Source: Lonsdalea populi (GTDB taxonomy: Bacteria; Pseudomonadota; Gammaproteobacteria; Enterobacterales; Enterobacteriaceae). From it: a stretch of 64,000 nt of DNA. Within the stretch, counting starts at the first letter, position 1, and the number at the start of each line of letters is the position of its first letter. A program made the position numbers and the translations under genes. A model generated the notes under the pieces. That model searched no databases. It saw nothing but the letters and a program-made list of their open reading frames with translations, and was not told the origin of the DNA. Below are positions 28,557 through 39,053 of this stretch, one piece after another. The stretch spans positions 3,162,001 through 3,226,000 of the forward strand of contig NZ_CP065534.1 of assembly GCF_015999465.1 (NCBI RefSeq), written 5' to 3'.

Positions 28557-28696
28557 AGTGTTGCCACAACGGGTTAACTAAGATGCCTTTTCGTCAGCAT
28601 TTTTAATTGACTGATAACCTGCTTCATCAATCAGACGACATCATTGATCGCCTCCGTTTAAATATGACGAAGGCCTTGATGAGTGAAGGAATAGGT

Positions 28697-29692
28697 ATGG
28701 AATTACTTTGCCCCGCCGGTAATTTGCCGGCTCTAAAAGCCGCTATTGATAATGGTGCAGACGCGGTGTACATCGGGCTTAAAGATGATACCAACGCACG
28801 ACATTTCGCCGGACTTAACTTTAACGATAAAAAATTGCAGGAAGCCCGCAGCTACGTGCATCAGCATAAGCGCAAACTGCATATCGCCATCAATACCTTC
28901 GCCCATCCAGACGGTTTCCAACGCTGGCAACGCGCCGTGGATAGCGCCGCGCAGGCGGGTGCAGATGTCCTGATCCTGGCGGACCTGGCTACATTGGAAT
29001 ACGCAGCGGAACGCTATCCGCATATCGAACGCCACGTTTCCGTGCAAGCCTCGGCCACCAACGAGGAGGCTATCCGTTTTTATCAAAAACATTTCGACGT
29101 GGCGCGCGTCGTACTGCCGCGCGTGCTGTCTATCCATCAGGTCAAACAGCTTGCCCGCACCAGCCCGGTGCCGCTGGAGGTTTTCGCTTTCGGCAGTCTG
29201 TGCATCATGGCGGAAGGACGCTGCTACCTCTCTTCCTATCTGACCGGTGAGTCGCCCAATACCGTGGGCGCCTGTTCTCCGGCGCGATTTGTGCGCTGGC
29301 AGCAGACCGACAAGGGGATGGAGTCTCGCCTGAATAATGTGCTGATCGACCGCTATCAGGAGAACGAAAACGCCGGCTATCCCACGCTGTGCAAAGGTCG
29401 TTATCTGGTGGACGGCAAGCGCTACCATGCGCTGGAAGAGCCGACCAGCCTGAATACGCTCTCGCTATTGCCGGAACTGATGGCGGCGAATATCGCCTCA
29501 GTGAAGATCGAAGGACGCCAGCGCAGCCCTGCCTATGTCAGCCAGGTCACGCGGGTGTGGCGTGAGGCGATCGACCGCTGCAAGGCATCCCCAGAACGCT
29601 ATGCCCCCACCCCCGAATGGATGAACGCCCTGGGTGCCGTCGCCGAAGGCACGCAAACCACGCTGGGCGCATATCACCGTGAATGGCAGTAG
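28697..29692 (+). CDS. ubiU: Oxygen-independent ubiquinone hydroxylation protein, U32 family
   Basis: This 331-residue protein starts MELLCPAGNLPALKAAIDNG and is the same length as E. coli UbiU. The cysteines that hold its [4Fe-4S] cluster are present at C169, C176, C193 and C232. With UbiV it carries out anaerobic hydroxylation of ubiquinone precursors using prephenate as oxygen donor. The start at 28697 has GAAGGA upstream; the longer frame from 28607 is not needed. ubiV follows after 13 bp. Confidence 0.96.
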   Translation: MELLCPAGNLPALKAAIDNGADAVYIGLKDDTNARHFAGLNFNDKKLQEARSYVHQHKRKLHIAINTFAHPDGFQRWQRAVDSAAQAGADVLILADLATLEYAAERYPHIERHVSVQASATNEEAIRFYQKHFDVARVVLPRVLSIHQVKQLARTSPVPLEVFAFGSLCIMAEGRCYLSSYLTGESPNTVGACSPARFVRWQQTDKGMESRLNNVLIDRYQENENAGYPTLCKGRYLVDGKRYHALEEPTSLNTLSLLPELMAANIASVKIEGRQRSPAYVSQVTRVWREAIDRCKASPERYAPTPEWMNALGAVAEGTQTTLGAYHREWQ

Positions 29693-29705
29693 TCAGGAGA
29701 ACACT

Positions 29706-30584
29706 ATGAAGTATGCATTGGGAGCCATCCTTTACTATTGGCCCAAAGCAGATATTGAAGCCTTTTATCGGGCCGCCATGTCCAGCAGCGCGGATATCGT
29801 CTATCTCGGGGAAACCGTATGCAGCAAGCGCCGCGGCATGAAAGTCAACGACTGGCTGGAACTCGCTCGTGAAGTGTCCGCCAGCGGCAAACAGGTGGTC
29901 ATTTCCACGCTGGCGTTGCTGCAGGCGCCCTCAGAGCTGAACGAGCTCAGGCGTTACGTCGAAAACGGCGACTTTCTGTTAGAGGCCAACGACCTCGGTG
30001 CCGTCAACATGGCAGAGGAGCATCATCTGCCGTTTGTCGCCGGGCATGCATTGAACTGCTACAACGCCTATACGCTGAGACTGTTGCATAAACAAGGGAT
30101 GGTCCGCTGGTGTATGCCGGTAGAATTATCGCGCGACTGGCTGCAGCATCTGCTCAACCAGTGCGACGAACTCGGCTTGCGCGATAAGTTCGAAGTTGAA
30201 GTGCTGAGCTACGGTCATCTGCCGCTGGCCTACTCCGCCCGCTGTTTTACCGCGCGATCGGAAAATCGACCCAAAGATGAGTGCGAAACTTGCTGCATTC
30301 ATTATCCGCAGGGCCGCAAGGTGATGTCGCAGGAAAATCAGCAGGTGTTCGTGCTCAACGGCATTCAGACCCAGAGTGGATATTGCTATAACCTCGGCAA
30401 CGAGCTGGCCTCTATGGAGGGGCTCGTGGATATCATCCGGATCTCGCCGCTCGGTATAGAAACGCTGGACGTGCTCGATCAGTTTCGCGCCAACGAACAC
30501 GGCGCACAGCCGCTGCCGTTGCATCAGGAGAAAGAATGTAACGGGTACTGGCACCGTCTGCCCGGCCTGGAGCTGGTAGACTGA
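29706..30584 (+). CDS. ubiV: Oxygen-independent ubiquinone hydroxylation protein, U32 family
   Basis: This 292-residue protein starts MKYALGAILYYWPKADIEAF, the same length as E. coli UbiV. The cluster cysteines C39, C180, C193 and C197 are all present. It forms a complex with UbiU. The start at 29706 is fixed by homology and by AGGAG upstream. Confidence 0.96.
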   Translation: MKYALGAILYYWPKADIEAFYRAAMSSSADIVYLGETVCSKRRGMKVNDWLELAREVSASGKQVVISTLALLQAPSELNELRRYVENGDFLLEANDLGAVNMAEEHHLPFVAGHALNCYNAYTLRLLHKQGMVRWCMPVELSRDWLQHLLNQCDELGLRDKFEVEVLSYGHLPLAYSARCFTARSENRPKDECETCCIHYPQGRKVMSQENQQVFVLNGIQTQSGYCYNLGNELASMEGLVDIIRISPLGIETLDVLDQFRANEHGAQPLPLHQEKECNGYWHRLPGLELVD

Positions 30585-30718
30585 CCTCGCCGGAGGCTCT
30601 AAACGCCGGGGCATCCGCACGCCTCATCCGCTACTACCGCTGAATATTGCGTACTATGATTGTTCGATAATATTTTGCGGTTGGCCTGCTCCCGGGTTGG
30701 CCCTTAACCCGGTGAATC

Positions 30719-31747
30719 ATGCCTATGTCACAACAACCTGTCACTTTTTCCGTACTGGATCTGGCCCCCATTCCTGCTGGAGCAACACCGCGCGACGCCT
30801 TTCACCGCTCTCTGGACTTAGCTAGGCATGCAGAGCAATGGGGATATCACCGCTACTGGCTCGCCGAGCATCACAATATGACCGGTATCGCCAGCGCGGC
30901 CACCTCCGTTCTGCTCGGCTATCTGGCGGCAGGCACCGAACACATTCGGCTAGGCTCCGGCGGAGTCATGCTGCCCAACCATGCGCCGCTAGTGATCGCC
31001 GAACAGTTCGGAACGCTGGAATCCCTCTATCCAAGGCGCATCGATCTGGGACTGGGGCGCGCGCCGGGCAGCGATCGCCGCACCATGATCGCTTTGCGGC
31101 GTCATTTAAAAGGGGAAGAGGATGATTTCCCTGCGGATGTTCAGGAATTGCAGCGTTATCTGGCCCCGGCACAGCCGGATCAGACGGTGCAGGCCGTACC
31201 GGGTCAGGGTCTTAACGTACCGATCTGGCTGCTGGGCTCCAGCCTGTATAGCGCGCAGTTAGCCGCTGCGTTGGGGCTGCCGTTTGCTTTCGCCGCCCAC
31301 TTTGCGCCGGATATGCTGATTCAGGCACTGCAACTCTATCGCGATAGATTCCAGCCTTCCGCGCAACAGTCGCAGCCCTACGCGATGATCTGCATCAACG
31401 TCATCGCTGCGGAGAGCATCGCCGATGCTCGTTTCCTGTTTACATCGCAGCAGCAGCAGTTCATCAATTTGCGCCGTGGCGTGCCGGGGCCGCTGCCCGC
31501 GCCGGTACAAGAGATGGATGACGTTTGGACGCCGGCCGAACAACTCTCGGTTGAACAGACCCTGCGGCTTTCCATCGTGGGCGATCGCTCACAGGTACGT
31601 CATGGGTTACAGATGCTGCTGAGGCAAACTCAGGCGGATGAGTTGATGATCAACGCCTCGATCTTCGACCATCAGGCCAGACTGCGTTCATTTGAAATAG
31701 TAGCGGGATTACAGCAGGAAGTGATGCGGGAAGCGCGGATCGACTGA
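30719..31747 (+). CDS. yhbW: Luciferase-like flavin monooxygenase family protein
   Basis: This protein of about 342 residues has the luciferase-like barrel. It contains [31 protein letters not shown] (split across 76-98) and [11 protein letters not shown], as in E. coli YhbW. The family uses FMNH2 or F420-like cofactors; its physiological substrate is unknown. Two in-frame ATGs (30719 and 30725) are possible; GGTGA fits the second better. In E. coli mtr lies next to it before deaD; here deaD is directly convergent. Confidence 0.88.
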   Translation: MPMSQQPVTFSVLDLAPIPAGATPRDAFHRSLDLARHAEQWGYHRYWLAEHHNMTGIASAATSVLLGYLAAGTEHIRLGSGGVMLPNHAPLVIAEQFGTLESLYPRRIDLGLGRAPGSDRRTMIALRRHLKGEEDDFPADVQELQRYLAPAQPDQTVQAVPGQGLNVPIWLLGSSLYSAQLAAALGLPFAFAAHFAPDMLIQALQLYRDRFQPSAQQSQPYAMICINVIAAESIADARFLFTSQQQQFINLRRGVPGPLPAPVQEMDDVWTPAEQLSVEQTLRLSIVGDRSQVRHGLQMLLRQTQADELMINASIFDHQARLRSFEIVAGLQQEVMREARID

Positions 31748-31772
31748 CAAAAAAAACCAGCCCGGAGGCTGG
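31748..31772 (-). terminator. Intrinsic terminator of deaD
   Basis: Read on the minus strand, CCAGCC pairs with GGCTGG around TCCG and is followed by eight Ts. It is 33 bp past the deaD stop. The same hairpin faces the end of yhbW from the other side. Confidence 0.85.
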
Positions 31773-31804
31773 CTTGATGCGTGTGACTACGTTAGTCCAG
31801 ATGA

Positions 31805-33670
31805 TTACGTGTTGGACGGCTGACGTGGCACGCGGCTTCCGCGACGTTCACCACCGCCTTCACGACGTTCGCCGCTAAAAGAGCGACCACGGCCGCCGTT
31901 GCCCGGACGAGCACCGTTAGGACGATCGCCGAATGAACGACCACCACGGCCACCTTCACGACGCTCGTGTGGCTGAGCATCGCCCAGAAGCTGCATGTTC
32001 ATCGGTTTGTTGAGAATACGCGTGCGCGTGAAGTGGGACAGCAGGTCGCCCGGCATCCCTTTCGGCAGCTCAATCGTAGAATGAGTACCGAACAGCTTGA
32101 TGTTACCGATGTAACGGCTGCTGATGTCGCCTTCATTTGCAATCGCGCCCACGATGTGACGAACTTCAACACCATCATCGCGGCCCACTTCAATGCGATA
32201 CAGTTCCATATCTCCGACATCACGACGCTCGCGGCGCTGCGGACGGTCACCGTCACCGTCATGCGCATTATCGCGGCCACCTTCACGACGACGGTCGAAA
32301 CGATCGTCACGATCGCGCATTTCACGACGCGGACGGCGATCGAATACCGGATCCGGCGGAAGGATCAGCGGACGTTCGCCCTGCGCCATCTTCAGCAGTG
32401 CGGCAGCCAGCGTTTCCATATCCAGCTCTTCCTGCGGCTGCAGTTTAGCCAGCAGCGCGCGGTACATATCCAGATCGCTGCTTTCCAGTTGAACTTGAAC
32501 CTTGGCGGCAAACTTGGCCAGGCGGCGTTCGCCCAGCAGTTCTGCGTTCGGCAGTTCCACTTCAGGAATGGTCAGCTTCATGGTGCGTTCAACGTTACGC
32601 AGCAGGCGACGTTCGCGGTTATCAACGAACAGAATCGCACGACCGGCACGTCCCGCACGACCGGTACGGCCGATACGATGAACGTAAGATTCCGCATCCA
32701 TCGGGATATCGTAGTTCACGACCAGGCTGATGCGGTCAACATCCAAACCACGTGCAGCAACGTCAGTCGCAATCAGAATATCCAGACGACCATTTTTCAG
32801 ACGTTCCAGCGTTTGCTCACGGAGAGCCTGGTTCATGTCGCCGTTAAGCGCGGCACTGTTATAGCCGCTGCGCTCCAGCGCTTCAGCCACTTCCAGCGTC
32901 GCGTTTTTGGTACGAACGAAGATAATCGCGGCATCAAAATCTTCCGCTTCAAGGAAACGGATTAGCGCTTCGTTTTTACGAACGCCGTGAACCATCCAGT
33001 AGCTCTGGCTGATATCGGGACGCGTCGTCAGACTTGACTGGATACGCACTTCCTGCGGATCCTTCATGAAACGACGGGTAATACGACGAATCGCTTCCGG
33101 CATCGTAGCGGAGAATAGTGCGGTCTGATGTTCAGCCGGGATCTGCGCCATGATGTTTTCTACGTCTTCGATGAAGCCCATACGCAGCATTTCATCGGCT
33201 TCATCCAGTACCAGACCGCTCAGGTTGGACAGGTCCAGCGTGCCGCGTTTCAGATGGTCGAGCAAACGACCCGGCGTACCGACCACAATCTGCGGTCCCT
33301 GACGCAAAGCGCGCAGCTGTACGTCATAACGCTGGCCGCCGTACAGGGCAACCACGTTGACGCCGTGCATATGTTTAGCGAAGTCATTGCATGCTTCAGA
33401 GACCTGAACCGCCAGCTCACGGGTCGGCGCAAGCACCAGAATCTGAGGCGCCTTTATCTCAGGCTTCAGGTTATTCAGTAACGGCACCGCAAATGCGGCG
33501 GTTTTACCGCTGCCTGTCTGTGCCATACCCAGCACATCGCGACCATTCAGCAGGTGAGGAATACATTCCGCCTGAATCGGCGAAGGCTTTTCGTAGCCCA
33601 GATCGATCAGGGCATTAATAATCGGAGCAGACAGCCCCAAATCGGCAAAAGAGGTTTCAAGCTTAGTCAT
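31805..33670 (-). CDS. deaD: DEAD-box RNA helicase, cold-shock type
   Basis: This 621-residue helicase has Walker A AQTGSGKT (50-57), DEAD at 156-159, SAT, and [11 protein letters not shown] in the second RecA domain. An RNA-binding DbpA-like domain and a long R/G-rich tail follow. It unwinds RNA in ribosome assembly and mRNA decay, mainly in the cold. The ATG at 33670 is chosen; the GTG at 33676 is in frame. Its start overlaps the stop of the small gene yrbN by 8 bp. Confidence 0.96.
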   Translation of the reverse strand: MTKLETSFADLGLSAPIINALIDLGYEKPSPIQAECIPHLLNGRDVLGMAQTGSGKTAAFAVPLLNNLKPEIKAPQILVLAPTRELAVQVSEACNDFAKHMHGVNVVALYGGQRYDVQLRALRQGPQIVVGTPGRLLDHLKRGTLDLSNLSGLVLDEADEMLRMGFIEDVENIMAQIPAEHQTALFSATMPEAIRRITRRFMKDPQEVRIQSSLTTRPDISQSYWMVHGVRKNEALIRFLEAEDFDAAIIFVRTKNATLEVAEALERSGYNSAALNGDMNQALREQTLERLKNGRLDILIATDVAARGLDVDRISLVVNYDIPMDAESYVHRIGRTGRAGRAGRAILFVDNRERRLLRNVERTMKLTIPEVELPNAELLGERRLAKFAAKVQVQLESSDLDMYRALLAKLQPQEELDMETLAAALLKMAQGERPLILPPDPVFDRRPRREMRDRDDRFDRRREGGRDNAHDGDGDRPQRRERRDVGDMELYRIEVGRDDGVEVRHIVGAIANEGDISSRYIGNIKLFGTHSTIELPKGMPGDLLSHFTRTRILNKPMNMQLLGDAQPHERREGGRGGRSFGDRPNGARPGNGGRGRSFSGERREGGGERRGSRVPRQPSNT

Positions 33671-33737
33671 GTACACGTGCCTCGTAGATGGCGGCCAGTC
33701 TACATAACTCGTCGAGAAAATTTTCAGTCATTTTCAT
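33663..33737 (-). CDS. yrbN: Small leader peptide gene upstream of deaD
   Basis: This 24-residue frame reads [19 protein letters not shown] followed by ARVHD, resembling the small protein YrbN annotated at this position in E. coli. It ends with TAA that overlaps the deaD ATG by 8 nt. Translational coupling to deaD is therefore likely. A second ATG at 33731 is possible. Confidence 0.8.
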   Translation of the reverse strand: MKMTENFLDELCRLAAIYEARVHD

Positions 33738-33844
33738 TGAAAAGTGTGAACCGGCTCAAATTGGATTAAAAAGCGAACAAAAGAGCCCTCACCAGTGAAG
33801 GCGATGGAAATCGTTGTGATTCCAGGCTGAATATTGTTCGTCAG

Positions 33845-34729
33845 CTATTGCTGGTCCGATCCTGATAGGTCGTCTTGCTCTTGGCCTAACTGCGCCAATT
33901 CCAACAATGCATAGCGGTGCTCAACAAAGTTATGAACGTTGTTAGCCACCGTCAGCTTAAACAGCGCCGAAGCGGTGTCCTTGTCCCCCAGACTTAGGTA
34001 ATGCTTACCTAAATAGAAGTCAGTTTCACTGAGATGCTCAGCGAGCGAAGTGTTATCCTTTGCTTCTTCCTGTAAGCGCTGCATCAGTGTCTTTTCACTG
34101 ATTTCGCCCAGGTAGAATTCGACAATAGCCCATCCCCACACACCTTTCTTTGCTCCCTCGTAGCGCGTTCTTAATGCGCTTACGGCCTTATCCGGGTCGA
34201 TTTCTTTCTCGACCAGATACAGCCACAGGGAACGGAAAGGATCATTGGGGTCGTCTCGATAAAACGCTAGCAGATCATCCTGCGCCAATTGGTACCGACC
34301 GCCGTAGTACAAAGCGATCCCCCGATTGAGACGCACATAATTATAAGTTGGATCAAGCTCTAGTACAGAATCAAACGCTTCATAGGCAGCATCAAAATTG
34401 CCTGCCTGCGTTAAGTAAATCCCCAGATAATTAAAGACCTCTGGGATGTCGGGACGGATAGAAAGCGCTTGTGAAAAATCATTTCGCGCTAATGCCCGTA
34501 GCCCCAAGCTATCATACAGCACTCCGCGCTCATATAACAGCTGTGCTCGTTCATCAGGAGTGAGCGCTCGGCTGGCCAGGATTTGCTCCATACGAGCCAG
34601 AATGACTTCCTGCTGCAGCGTCGGCTGCAACGGGACCGCCAAAACGGCATTTTTGCGCCAATCCATGCTGCTGCATCCTGCCAGCATGAGTGCTGCCGCG
34701 ACATAACACCAGCGCAAGAAAGGCTTCAT
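33845..34729 (-). CDS. nlpI: Lipoprotein NlpI, TPR adaptor
   Basis: This 294-residue outer-membrane lipoprotein has the same length as in E. coli. The lipobox is LAGC with the modified cysteine at residue 18. Tetratricopeptide repeats follow ([20 protein letters not shown] and [10 protein letters not shown] regions). NlpI brings the protease Prc to peptidoglycan hydrolases such as MepS. The start at 34729 is set by homology. It lies downstream of pnp. Confidence 0.96.
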   Translation of the reverse strand: MKPFLRWCYVAAALMLAGCSSMDWRKNAVLAVPLQPTLQQEVILARMEQILASRALTPDERAQLLYERGVLYDSLGLRALARNDFSQALSIRPDIPEVFNYLGIYLTQAGNFDAAYEAFDSVLELDPTYNYVRLNRGIALYYGGRYQLAQDDLLAFYRDDPNDPFRSLWLYLVEKEIDPDKAVSALRTRYEGAKKGVWGWAIVEFYLGEISEKTLMQRLQEEAKDNTSLAEHLSETDFYLGKHYLSLGDKDTASALFKLTVANNVHNFVEHRYALLELAQLGQEQDDLSGSDQQ

Positions 34730-34813
34730 TACCCACTCCCGAAGAAGACAAACAAAGGATGAACATCCTGTCCCCCGACGGTTTCTATAAGGATATCCTT
34801 CCCCATCATACAC

Positions 34814-34841
34814 GCAGCTCCTTAACTCAGTAAGGAGCTGC
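34814..34841 (-). terminator. Hairpin after pnp
   Basis: GCAGCTCCTTA pairs with TAAGGAGCTGC, an 11-bp perfect stem just past the pnp stop. There is no U-tract, so it may protect the pnp 3' end or only partly stop transcription into nlpI. Confidence 0.55.
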
Positions 34842-34855
34842 CAAACGATTATCCG

Positions 34856-36976
34856 TTATTCTTCGCCGGAGGCTGCCGCAGGCTCTTGGGATGTAGGAGT
34901 CGCTTCCTTCATACTCAGGCGGACGCGCCCCTGACGGTCTACTTCCAGTACCTTGACGGGAACTTCCTGACCCATTTCCAGATAATCAGTCACTTTCTCA
35001 ACACGCTTGTCGGCGATCTGAGAAATATGAACCAGACCTTCTTTACCGCCGCCGATGGCCACAAACGCGCCGAAGTCAACGATACGGGTCACTTTACCTT
35101 GGTAAATACGGCCGACTTCGATTTCTGCGGTGATCTCTTCGATACGACGAATCGCGTGTTTTGCTTTTTCGCCGTCGGTGGAAGCAATTTTCACCGTACC
35201 ATCATCTTCGATTTCGATTGTCGTACCCGTTTCTTCGGTCAGAGCACGGATGACCGAGCCGCCTTTTCCGATAACGTCTTTAATCTTGTCAGTGCTGATT
35301 TTGATGGTATGGATACGCGGTGCGAATTCAGAGATATCGCCACGCGGCGTGCTGATCGCCTCTTCCATCACACCCAGGATGTGCAAACGCGCACCCTTCG
35401 CCTGGTTCAGGGCCACCTGCATGATTTCGCGGGTGATGCCTTCAATCTTGATGTCCATCTGCAGCGCGGTAACGCCATCTCGGCTACCAGCGACTTTGAA
35501 GTCCATGTCGCCCAGATGGTCTTCATCACCCAGAATGTCAGACAATACGACGAAGTTCTCGCCTTCTTTCACCAGACCCATCGCGATACCGGCAACGGCC
35601 GCTTTGATCGGCACCCCCGCATCCATCAGCGCCAAAGACGCGCCACAGACGGAAGCCATGGATGAAGAACCGTTGGACTCAGTGATTTCGGAAACCACAC
35701 GAACGGTGTACGGAAACTCGCTCGCCTTCGGCATAACGGCCAACACGCCGCGCTTCGCCAGACGGCCGTGACCAATTTCACGACGTTTCGGCGATCCGAC
35801 CATGCCCGTTTCACCCACGGAGTAAGGAGGGAAGTTATAGTGTAGCAGGAAGCGGTCAGTACGCTCGCCGGTCAGTTCGTCAATCGTCTGCGCATCGCGT
35901 TCTGTACCCAGCGTGGCGGTGACCAATGCCTGAGTTTCACCGCGGGTGAACAGTGCAGAACCATGCGTGCGCGGCAGAACACCGGTACGGACGTCCAGCC
36001 CACGGATCATGTCTTTTTCACGGCCATCGATGCGCGGCTCGCCGCTCAGAACCCGGCTACGAACGACATTTTTCTCGATGCTGCCTAGGATATCGCTGAT
36101 TTCACCTTCATCCAGCGTTTCGTCTTCGGCCAGCAGTGCGGCAGCGACGTCAGCTTTGATGATATCGATCTGAGCATAGCGCTCCTGCTTCTCGGTGATG
36201 CGGTAAGCGTCACCCAGACGAGATTCGGACAGCGCTTTAACGCGACTGTACAGTGTTTCATTTACTTCTGGCGCATGCCATTCCCATTTCGGCTTGCCCG
36301 CTTCAGCAACCAGAGAATTGATATTTTCGATGACAATCTGCTGCTGCTCATGACCAAAAACAACTGCGCCCAGCATTTGATCTTCGCTCAGCAGGTCTGC
36401 TTCTGATTCCACCATCAGCACAGCGCCTTCCGTACCGGCGACAACCAGATCCAGACGGCTCTCTTTCAGCTCATCAGTGGTCGGGTTCAACACGTACTGA
36501 TCGTTGATGTAACCAACGCGAGCACAGCCGATCGGGCCATTGAACGGAATGCCAGACAGGCTCAGCGCGGCGGATGCGCCGATCATAGCGACGATGTCCG
36601 GGTTGACCTGTGGGTTCACAGAAACAACGGTAGCGATAACCTGAACTTCATTCAGGAAACCTTCCGGGAACAGTGGGCGAATAGGACGGTCAATCAGGCG
36701 AGAAATCAGTGTTTCGCCTTCGCTCGGACGGCCTTCACGACGGAAGAAACCGCCCGGGAAACGACCAGCAGCGTAAGTACGCTCCTGATAGTTGACGGTC
36801 AGCGGGAAAAATCCCTGACCCGGTTTCGGCTGTTTAGCGCCAACAACGGTAACGAATACCGCGGTGTCGTCCATGCTGACCATGACGGCAGCAGTAGCCT
36901 GACGAGCCATCATACCGGTTTCGATAGTGACGGTATGCTGACCATATTGGAATTTACGAATGATCGGATTTAGCAA
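34856..36976 (-). CDS. pnp: Polyribonucleotide nucleotidyltransferase
   Basis: This 706-residue phosphorolytic 3'-5' exoribonuclease has two RNase PH domains, a KH domain ([17 protein letters not shown]) and a C-terminal S1 domain ([20 protein letters not shown]). It acts in the degradosome. The start is a TTG at 36976, reading as [11 protein letters not shown] after the first residue, with AAGGA 7 nt upstream. E. coli pnp also starts with TTG. The leader upstream holds an RNase III-type stem. Confidence 0.96.
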   Translation of the reverse strand: MLNPIIRKFQYGQHTVTIETGMMARQATAAVMVSMDDTAVFVTVVGAKQPKPGQGFFPLTVNYQERTYAAGRFPGGFFRREGRPSEGETLISRLIDRPIRPLFPEGFLNEVQVIATVVSVNPQVNPDIVAMIGASAALSLSGIPFNGPIGCARVGYINDQYVLNPTTDELKESRLDLVVAGTEGAVLMVESEADLLSEDQMLGAVVFGHEQQQIVIENINSLVAEAGKPKWEWHAPEVNETLYSRVKALSESRLGDAYRITEKQERYAQIDIIKADVAAALLAEDETLDEGEISDILGSIEKNVVRSRVLSGEPRIDGREKDMIRGLDVRTGVLPRTHGSALFTRGETQALVTATLGTERDAQTIDELTGERTDRFLLHYNFPPYSVGETGMVGSPKRREIGHGRLAKRGVLAVMPKASEFPYTVRVVSEITESNGSSSMASVCGASLALMDAGVPIKAAVAGIAMGLVKEGENFVVLSDILGDEDHLGDMDFKVAGSRDGVTALQMDIKIEGITREIMQVALNQAKGARLHILGVMEEAISTPRGDISEFAPRIHTIKISTDKIKDVIGKGGSVIRALTEETGTTIEIEDDGTVKIASTDGEKAKHAIRRIEEITAEIEVGRIYQGKVTRIVDFGAFVAIGGGKEGLVHISQIADKRVEKVTDYLEMGQEVPVKVLEVDRQGRVRLSMKEATPTSQEPAAASGEE

Positions 36977-37062
36977 AATTATATCCTTGTCACAGAGGGT
37001 TGCTGCGCCACTTATCTCGGACGCCACAAATCAGTTTACACCCGATCCAGCCACTACATCCT

Positions 37063-37121
37063 CGCGACTAATGACAATCTTCAATCTGCTCCCGGCAGAA
37101 TAAAGTTTCTCATTAGCCGCG
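37063..37121 (-). promoter_or_regulatory. Long stem in the pnp leader, RNase III-site-like
   Basis: CGCGACTAATGA pairs with TCATTAGCCGCG (one mismatch) around a 35-nt region that can fold further. In E. coli such a stem in the pnp leader is cut by RNase III, and PNPase then represses its own mRNA. The same autocontrol is likely here by position and structure. Confidence 0.65.
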
Positions 37122-37191
37122 CGAATAGCTGTAATAACGGACCATTTTTATTTCAACAATACATTACTCTGTTTCAGCAACGTATCCTAGA

Positions 37192-37219
37192 AGAAAGGGG
37201 CCATAATAGGCCCCTTTCT
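37192..37219 (-). terminator. rpsO-pnp intergenic terminator
   Basis: AGAAAGGGGCC pairs with GGCCCCTTTCT around a 6-nt loop, followed on the minus strand by T-rich sequence. It corresponds in place to the leaky rpsO terminator of E. coli. Confidence 0.75.
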
Positions 37220-37235
37220 ACTGAAACTCGTCGGA

Positions 37236-37523
<288 letters not shown>

Positions 37524-37617
37524 TTATATAAGATAAAAAGGGTGCCGATCTCTAATTCAGCGACCCGGTACTTGAGCCGCGCTATTCTACCCGCAGTATA
37601 AGACGATAGCAAGGCGG

Positions 37618-38574
37618 TCAAACGGCCTCTGGCTCGGGATATTCGACCACCAGACGACGAGGTGCGACCCGACCTTCTTCATCGATGGTGCCCATACCGA
37701 TAAACTTCCGCGCGTCGCCTTCTGTGATGCGAACCATTCCCGAATCTGGGGCGTTGATGGAACGTACCGCCTGTCCCAATTTCAGGTAACCGGCCACGAC
37801 TTCCGGCAAATTAACCTCAGGAAATTCCTGAACAGCGCTGTCCATAGGCAAAAGCAAGGGATCAAGCAGCGCGCTGACAGGCTGTTCTTCGGCAGCGGCA
37901 CGTTCGACCAATGCTCGCAGCTGCCCTAAGGTCACCATCCGTTCTACCGGATACGTCGCCACCTGGAGACGGCGCAAATAAATCACGTGAGCGCCACAGC
38001 CAAGTTTCTCACCCAGATCGTCAATGATAGTACGGATATAGGTGCCTTTCGAACAGTGAATCTCCAGCTCCAGTTCATCCCCTTCCCAGCGAATCTGCTG
38101 CAGCTCATACACCGTGATTTCACGCGCTTCGCGAGGAACGGTCTGCCCCAAACGGGCATATTCGTACAGCGGGCGTCCCTGATATTTCAGGGCAGAGAAC
38201 ATCGACGGAACCTGCGGGGTTGTACCGCGGAATCCATCTAACGCCTGTGCTAACGCCTCAGGGGTGAACGTGACTGGGCGCTCTTCGACGACGTTACCGT
38301 CAGCATCCGACGTATCCGTCCGCTGGCCCAATCGAGCAATTACGCGATAACGCTTGTCGGAGTCCAGCAGATGCTGGGAAAACTTAGTCGCCTCACCTAA
38401 ACAAATCGGCAGCATGCCCGTCGCAAGCGGATCCAGCGCGCCAGTATGCCCTGCCTTGTTGGCATTGAAGAGACGTTTAACCTTTTGCAGCACATCATTG
38501 GACGATGTTCCCTGCTGTTTATCCAGCAGCAGAACGCCATGAACGTCCCGGCCGCGACGACGAGGACGCCCCAT
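37618..38574 (-). CDS. truB: tRNA pseudouridine-55 synthase
   Basis: This 318-residue protein has the catalytic aspartate in [14 protein letters not shown] and the KGTYIRTI motif. It makes pseudouridine 55 in the T-arm of tRNAs. Its ATG shares one base with the TGA of rbfA, so the two are translationally coupled. Confidence 0.97.
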   Translation of the reverse strand: MGRPRRRGRDVHGVLLLDKQQGTSSNDVLQKVKRLFNANKAGHTGALDPLATGMLPICLGEATKFSQHLLDSDKRYRVIARLGQRTDTSDADGNVVEERPVTFTPEALAQALDGFRGTTPQVPSMFSALKYQGRPLYEYARLGQTVPREAREITVYELQQIRWEGDELELEIHCSKGTYIRTIIDDLGEKLGCGAHVIYLRRLQVATYPVERMVTLGQLRALVERAAAEEQPVSALLDPLLLPMDSAVQEFPEVNLPEVVAGYLKLGQAVRSINAPDSGMVRITEGDARKFIGMGTIDEEGRVAPRRLVVEYPEPEAV

Positions 38575-38978
38575 CACTCCTCCCGATCTTCGTCCGAAGA
38601 AGAGGAAGAGCGACGCTCGGCATCTTTTCTGACGACATTGGTCACCAAATTCGACATACGCATACCTTCAACCAATGAGTTGTCATAGGAGAACGTCAGC
38701 TCAGGCACCACGCGCAGGCGCATTGCTTTCCCCAGCAGTACGCGGATAAATCCGGAAGCGTCCTGCAATGCTTTAATGCCGGTTTTTACCTGCTCCGGCT
38801 CGTTGTCGTTCAGAAAGGTCACGAAAACTTTGGCGTAAGCCAGATCGCGGGACATTTCAACACCGGAGACCGTCGCCATGCCTACGCGCGGATCTTTAAC
38901 TTCGCGCTGCAGAATGATGGCGATCTCTTTTTGCATTTCCTGCGCCACACGTTGTGTGCGGCTATATTCTTTTGCCAT
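38574..38978 (-). CDS. rbfA: Ribosome-binding factor A
   Basis: This 134-residue KH-type protein starts [20 protein letters not shown]. It binds the 30S subunit during 16S rRNA maturation and is needed in the cold. The start at 38978 is fixed by homology. The acidic serine-rich tail is typical. It lies between infB and truB. Confidence 0.97.
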   Translation of the reverse strand: MAKEYSRTQRVAQEMQKEIAIILQREVKDPRVGMATVSGVEMSRDLAYAKVFVTFLNDNEPEQVKTGIKALQDASGFIRVLLGKAMRLRVVPELTFSYDNSLVEGMRMSNLVTNVVRKDAERRSSSSSDEDREE

Positions 38979-39053
38979 GATAAACCTCACGGAAAAATGA
39001 GGGGGCACTAGGCCCCCTCAACGGAAAAATAGAATGATGTGGTGATGGAAGCA

